From Acetobacteraceae bacterium (GTDB lineage Bacteria > Pseudomonadota > Alphaproteobacteria > Acetobacterales > Acetobacteraceae): DNA of 8,085 bases. The translations under genes were made by a program, and so were the position numbers. The stretch is from the NCBI GenBank assembly GCA_030039695.1, contig JASHVB010000097.1, positions 1-8,085 on the forward strand. Reading direction: 5' to 3'. This document shows, in pieces, positions 6,068-8,085 of the stretch; positions within the stretch are counted from its first letter, which is position 1, and each line of letters opens with the position of its first letter. The notes below the pieces were generated by a model, which made no database searches, was not told the DNA's origin, and saw only the letters and a program-made list of their open reading frames with translations.

Positions 6068-6271
6068 ATGACACTGGTACAATCAGACTTGAGCGTTCCT
6101 CACACCGCCAGCCAGTCCGAGGAGATAACGATAGAGGCCGAAATTTGCATCGGCGATAGGGTGAAAGCACGCACCACCGTTCGTGTCACGCCGATTGGTC
6201 TGATATCCACGGGAGTTATGGTGGCGGCGATAATTCTATCGGCAGCTGCAAAGGTCCGGGCCGCGCGGTAA
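6068..6271 (+). CDS. Small hypothetical protein with one predicted membrane segment
   Basis: I cannot assign a family. The 67-residue product has an acidic, probably beta-rich N-terminal half (EEITIEAEICIGDRVKARTT) and a hydrophobic segment at about residues 43-62 (GLISTGVMVAAIILSAAAK) followed by VRAAR, so a single membrane helix with a basic tail on the cytoplasmic side is likely. The start ATG-6068 has only a weak upstream ACGG. It lies about 100 bases after the promoter-like block at 5931 and directly before the decayed insertion sequence. The ordered composition, unlike that of the empty frames around it, is the main reason to believe it is a gene. Confidence 0.55.
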   Translation: MTLVQSDLSVPHTASQSEEITIEAEICIGDRVKARTTVRVTPIGLISTGVMVAAIILSAAAKVRAAR

Positions 6272-6289
6272 CCCTCGTCGAGGCATTGT

Positions 6290-7196
6290 TACGGTAACTG
6301 AGTCTGGCGCCACCCCCAGAGCCGGATTGCGAGATTGTACGCCGTAGGGCAAGAGATTCGCTGCTGGCTTACCGGGTTCTTTCGGCTCTCGAGCCTGCTT
6401 GGCGCGATGTTCGTAAGCTGCGGGGCGGACCGTTCAAATGGCTTCCAGAATACCGGGCCCGGCGGCTGTCCGGCGCATATGGTGAAAGCGCCGTGCGGCG
6501 GCGGGAACGAGTTGGCACATGCGTGATCGAGAGCGGAGGAAGTTCTTGAGTTCGTCGGGGCCGCGGCAATATCATCTTGCTGATGAGGCGCGCTTGAAGC
6601 CAAGCGTCGGTCGACATCGGCGCTTGACGCCCCGATGATCCCTGCTCGAGGCGATTGTTGAGATGGCAGTCTGTGCGATGCCGCACGCGGATGCCGAGCT
6701 CCGTCCGGATCGCCCCGGGGACAGGCGTCGTGGCTGTCCGTTGTGACCCCGTTGGGAATCACACCAGTGACCGCCTTTGCTGATCGAGAGAAACGCTCGA
6801 CCGCGGCCAAGTTCCGGTGCTCGCTGAGCATCACGTCGACCATGACGCCATCGCAATCGATCGCGCGGTAGAGGCACTTCCAATGGCCTTGCACCTGAAT
6901 ATACGTCTCATCGAGGTACCAGCGACCACCGACCTTGCCCTTCGGCCTCGGCGGAGCTCCTCCGCCACCGCGGGGGCGAACTTTGCCTCCCGATTGCGGA
7001 CCGCCTCGCAGGTGAACACGATGTCGCGGATCAGGAACATCTCAGCCAGATCTCGCAGACTGAGATTGTGGCGGAGCCACCATAGTACCACGAGTGCGAT
7101 CACGTCGCTCGGATACTGGGTCCGGTTCAACCCTCATCAATTGCTGGAACGCGACATCGGAATTAATCCGCAGCATAAGGCGGTGAAGTTGCCGTA
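6290..7196 (-). mobile_element. Decayed IS6-family insertion sequence (boundaries tentative)
   Basis: The element is defined by the broken IS6-type transposase at 6434-7130. Candidate ends are TACGGTAACT at 6290-6299 and AGTTGCCGTA at 7187-7196, which are inverted repeats matching at 9 of 10 positions and would give an element of 907 bases, close to the family size. The match does not extend further and no 8-bp target duplication is visible outside, so the ends are uncertain; rearrangement or drift may have erased them. It sits just downstream of the sensor kinase gene and of the small membrane protein gene, which converge on it. Confidence 0.55.
6434..7130 (-). pseudogene. IS6-family transposase, inactivated by three frameshifts and a stop
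   Basis: DDE transposase of the IS6 family, recognisable in three frames that follow each other. From TTG-7130: MNRTQYPSDVIALVVLWWLR, SLRDLAEMF; after a one-base loss near 6940: GRWYLDETYIQVQGHWKCLYRAID, then VMLSEHRNLAAVERF and TTDSHDAC; after an extra base near 6715: IRTELGIRVRHRTDCHLNNRLEQ; after another extra base near 6641: DHRGVKRRCRPTLGFKRASSAR. A TGA at 6572-6574 stands where the family has Arg (CGA to TGA would explain it), after which CRG and ELKNFLRSRS continue to the natural stop at 6434-6436. All three catalytic residues are still present (D in LDETY, D in TTDSHD, E in NRLEQ), so decay is recent to moderate. Repaired length would be about 232 residues, full size for the family. 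Confidence 0.92.
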
Positions 7197-7213
7197 CGAG
7201 TCATGATGAGGCC

Positions 7214-8085
7214 TCAGCCTGGTGTATCCGACAGAAGCTTCGCCAATAGCTCGCGCAACTCCGCCGGAACGAAAGGCTTTTCCAGGATCGGCCGAGCGGC
7301 ACGGGCCAGGAAACGGTGAGACGAGGCGCTCAGGGTGTCAGCCGTGATGAACGCGGTGCGCGCACACAGATGCGGCCGGTGCTCGGCCATCCAGTCATAC
7401 AGGCCAGGCCCATCCAGCCCGGGCATCCGCAGGTCACACAACACCACGTCGTAGTCACGCTCCATCAGCGCCGCCTGTGCCGCTTCGCCACTGACCGTCA
7501 CCTCGATGCGATAACCCAGCTTCTGCAGCATCTCCGCCAGCAACTCGCCGATATCCGGCTCGTCGTCGACCACCAGCGCGGTCCGCACGGGTGGTGCAAG
7601 GCTCGGCGGCACTCCAGTTGTATCGGTGGTGCCGGACATCCGCGACGCGTCTCGCGCCAACGGCAGACGGACCACAAAACAAGCGCCCTCGCCGTCAGAC
7701 GGCGCCAGCACCAGCGAGCCGCCATGCGCCTCCACGACGCCGCGCGACACCGCAAGCCCGATGCCGGTGCCGGAGCCAACCGGTTTGGTGGTGAAGAACG
7801 GATCGAATATCCGCGAACGGATGTCATCGGCAACACCAGGCCCATTGTCCGCCACCTCGAGCTCGACCCATTCGCCCGCGGCATGGGTCGTCAGTCGCAC
7901 CCGGCGCGGCAACGGCCTGTCTTCCAGCGCGTGACGCGCATTGGTCAGCAGATTGCTGAGCACCTGGATCATCTGGTCCGGATCGCACAGCACATCCGGC
8001 AGATCAGGCGCGATCTCCTGCGCCACGGTCACGCCGCTGGTCCGCAGAGGATAGGCCAGCAGCTGCAACGTGCCGTCGACCAGCG
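7214..8085 (-). CDS. Hybrid sensor histidine kinase, C-terminal half with receiver domain (5' end outside window)
   Basis: Membrane-linked or cytoplasmic signalling kinase that passes phosphate from an (unseen) histidine to its own C-terminal receiver. The frame is open through the right edge; 290 residues are visible. The segment LVDGTLQLLAYPLRTSGV is the linker after the dimerisation/H-box helix, which is itself cut off. The ATPase domain shows the N box (NLLTNARHAL), G1 (DNGPGV), F box (FDPFFTTK) and G2 (GTGIGLAVS). A short linker leads to a receiver domain with the acidic pair in LVVDDEPDI, the phospho-acceptor Asp in DVVLCDLRMPGLDG, Thr in AFITADT and Lys in EKPF. All visible functional residues are intact. 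No adjacent response regulator is seen in the window. The stop lies 18 bases from the right end of the insertion remnant, so that insertion did not truncate the gene. Confidence 0.95.
   Translation of the reverse strand, partial: LVDGTLQLLAYPLRTSGVTVAQEIAPDLPDVLCDPDQMIQVLSNLLTNARHALEDRPLPRRVRLTTHAAGEWVELEVADNGPGVADDIRSRIFDPFFTTKPVGSGTGIGLAVSRGVVEAHGGSLVLAPSDGEGACFVVRLPLARDASRMSGTTDTTGVPPSLAPPVRTALVVDDEPDIGELLAEMLQKLGYRIEVTVSGEAAQAALMERDYDVVLCDLRMPGLDGPGLYDWMAEHRPHLCARTAFITADTLSASSHRFLARAARPILEKPFVPAELRELLAKLLSDTPG

Noticed and set aside
6273..6283. CCTCG-T-CGAGG palindrome just after the small membrane protein gene as a terminator
   Set aside because: The loop would be one base, too small for a hairpin in RNA, and no T-run follows.
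1..8085. CRISPR array, tRNA, rRNA, toxin-antitoxin or phage genes
   Set aside because: No regularly spaced repeats, no cloverleaf-like sequence and no proteins of these classes were seen on either strand.

Overview
The window looks like accessory chromosome from a high-GC Gram-negative bacterium, most likely an alphaproteobacterium. This is inferred from the IS6-family transposase type, the style of the sensor kinase, the outer-membrane barrel with a C-terminal phenylalanine, and the pair of WHG-type TetR regulators. The sequence alone does not settle the genus.

Layout, left to right. (1) Positions 3-929 (+) are the C-terminal two thirds of an aldehyde dehydrogenase of the coniferyl-aldehyde dehydrogenase type, cut by the left edge. 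(2) Positions 930-1330 hold no convincing gene. (3) Positions 1331-4719 (+) are a cassette: a promoter with a palindromic operator, a TetR/WHG regulator, a DUF1254/DUF1214 exported protein whose ATG overlaps the regulator's stop (ATGA), and then a small outer-membrane beta-barrel protein. (4) Positions 4720-4853 separate convergent genes and carry two inverted repeats that can serve as terminators. (5) Positions 4854-5495 (-) are a second TetR/WHG regulator, about 64% identical to the first by hand alignment without gaps. (6) Positions 5553-6067 are gene-poor, with three inverted repeats and two promoter-like blocks resembling the promoter of the first regulator; a 67-residue putative membrane protein follows at 6068-6271. 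(7) Positions about 6290-7196 are a decayed IS6-family insertion sequence whose transposase has three frameshifts and a nonsense codon. (8) Positions 7214-8085 (-) are the C-terminal half of a hybrid sensor kinase (ATPase domain plus receiver), cut by the right edge.

How the parts may work together (inference): two related regulators flank a periplasmic/outer-membrane pair. The first is cotranscribed and probably translationally coupled with that pair and has a perfect 13-bp palindrome at its promoter. The second is transcribed towards the pair from the other side. The two proteins could share related operators and sense related hydrophobic ligands. The effector and the function of the DUF1254 protein and the barrel are unknown. 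No CRISPR array, tRNA, rRNA or defence system was seen, and no clearly new system; the most notable feature is the duplicated regulator arrangement with its shared promoter motif.
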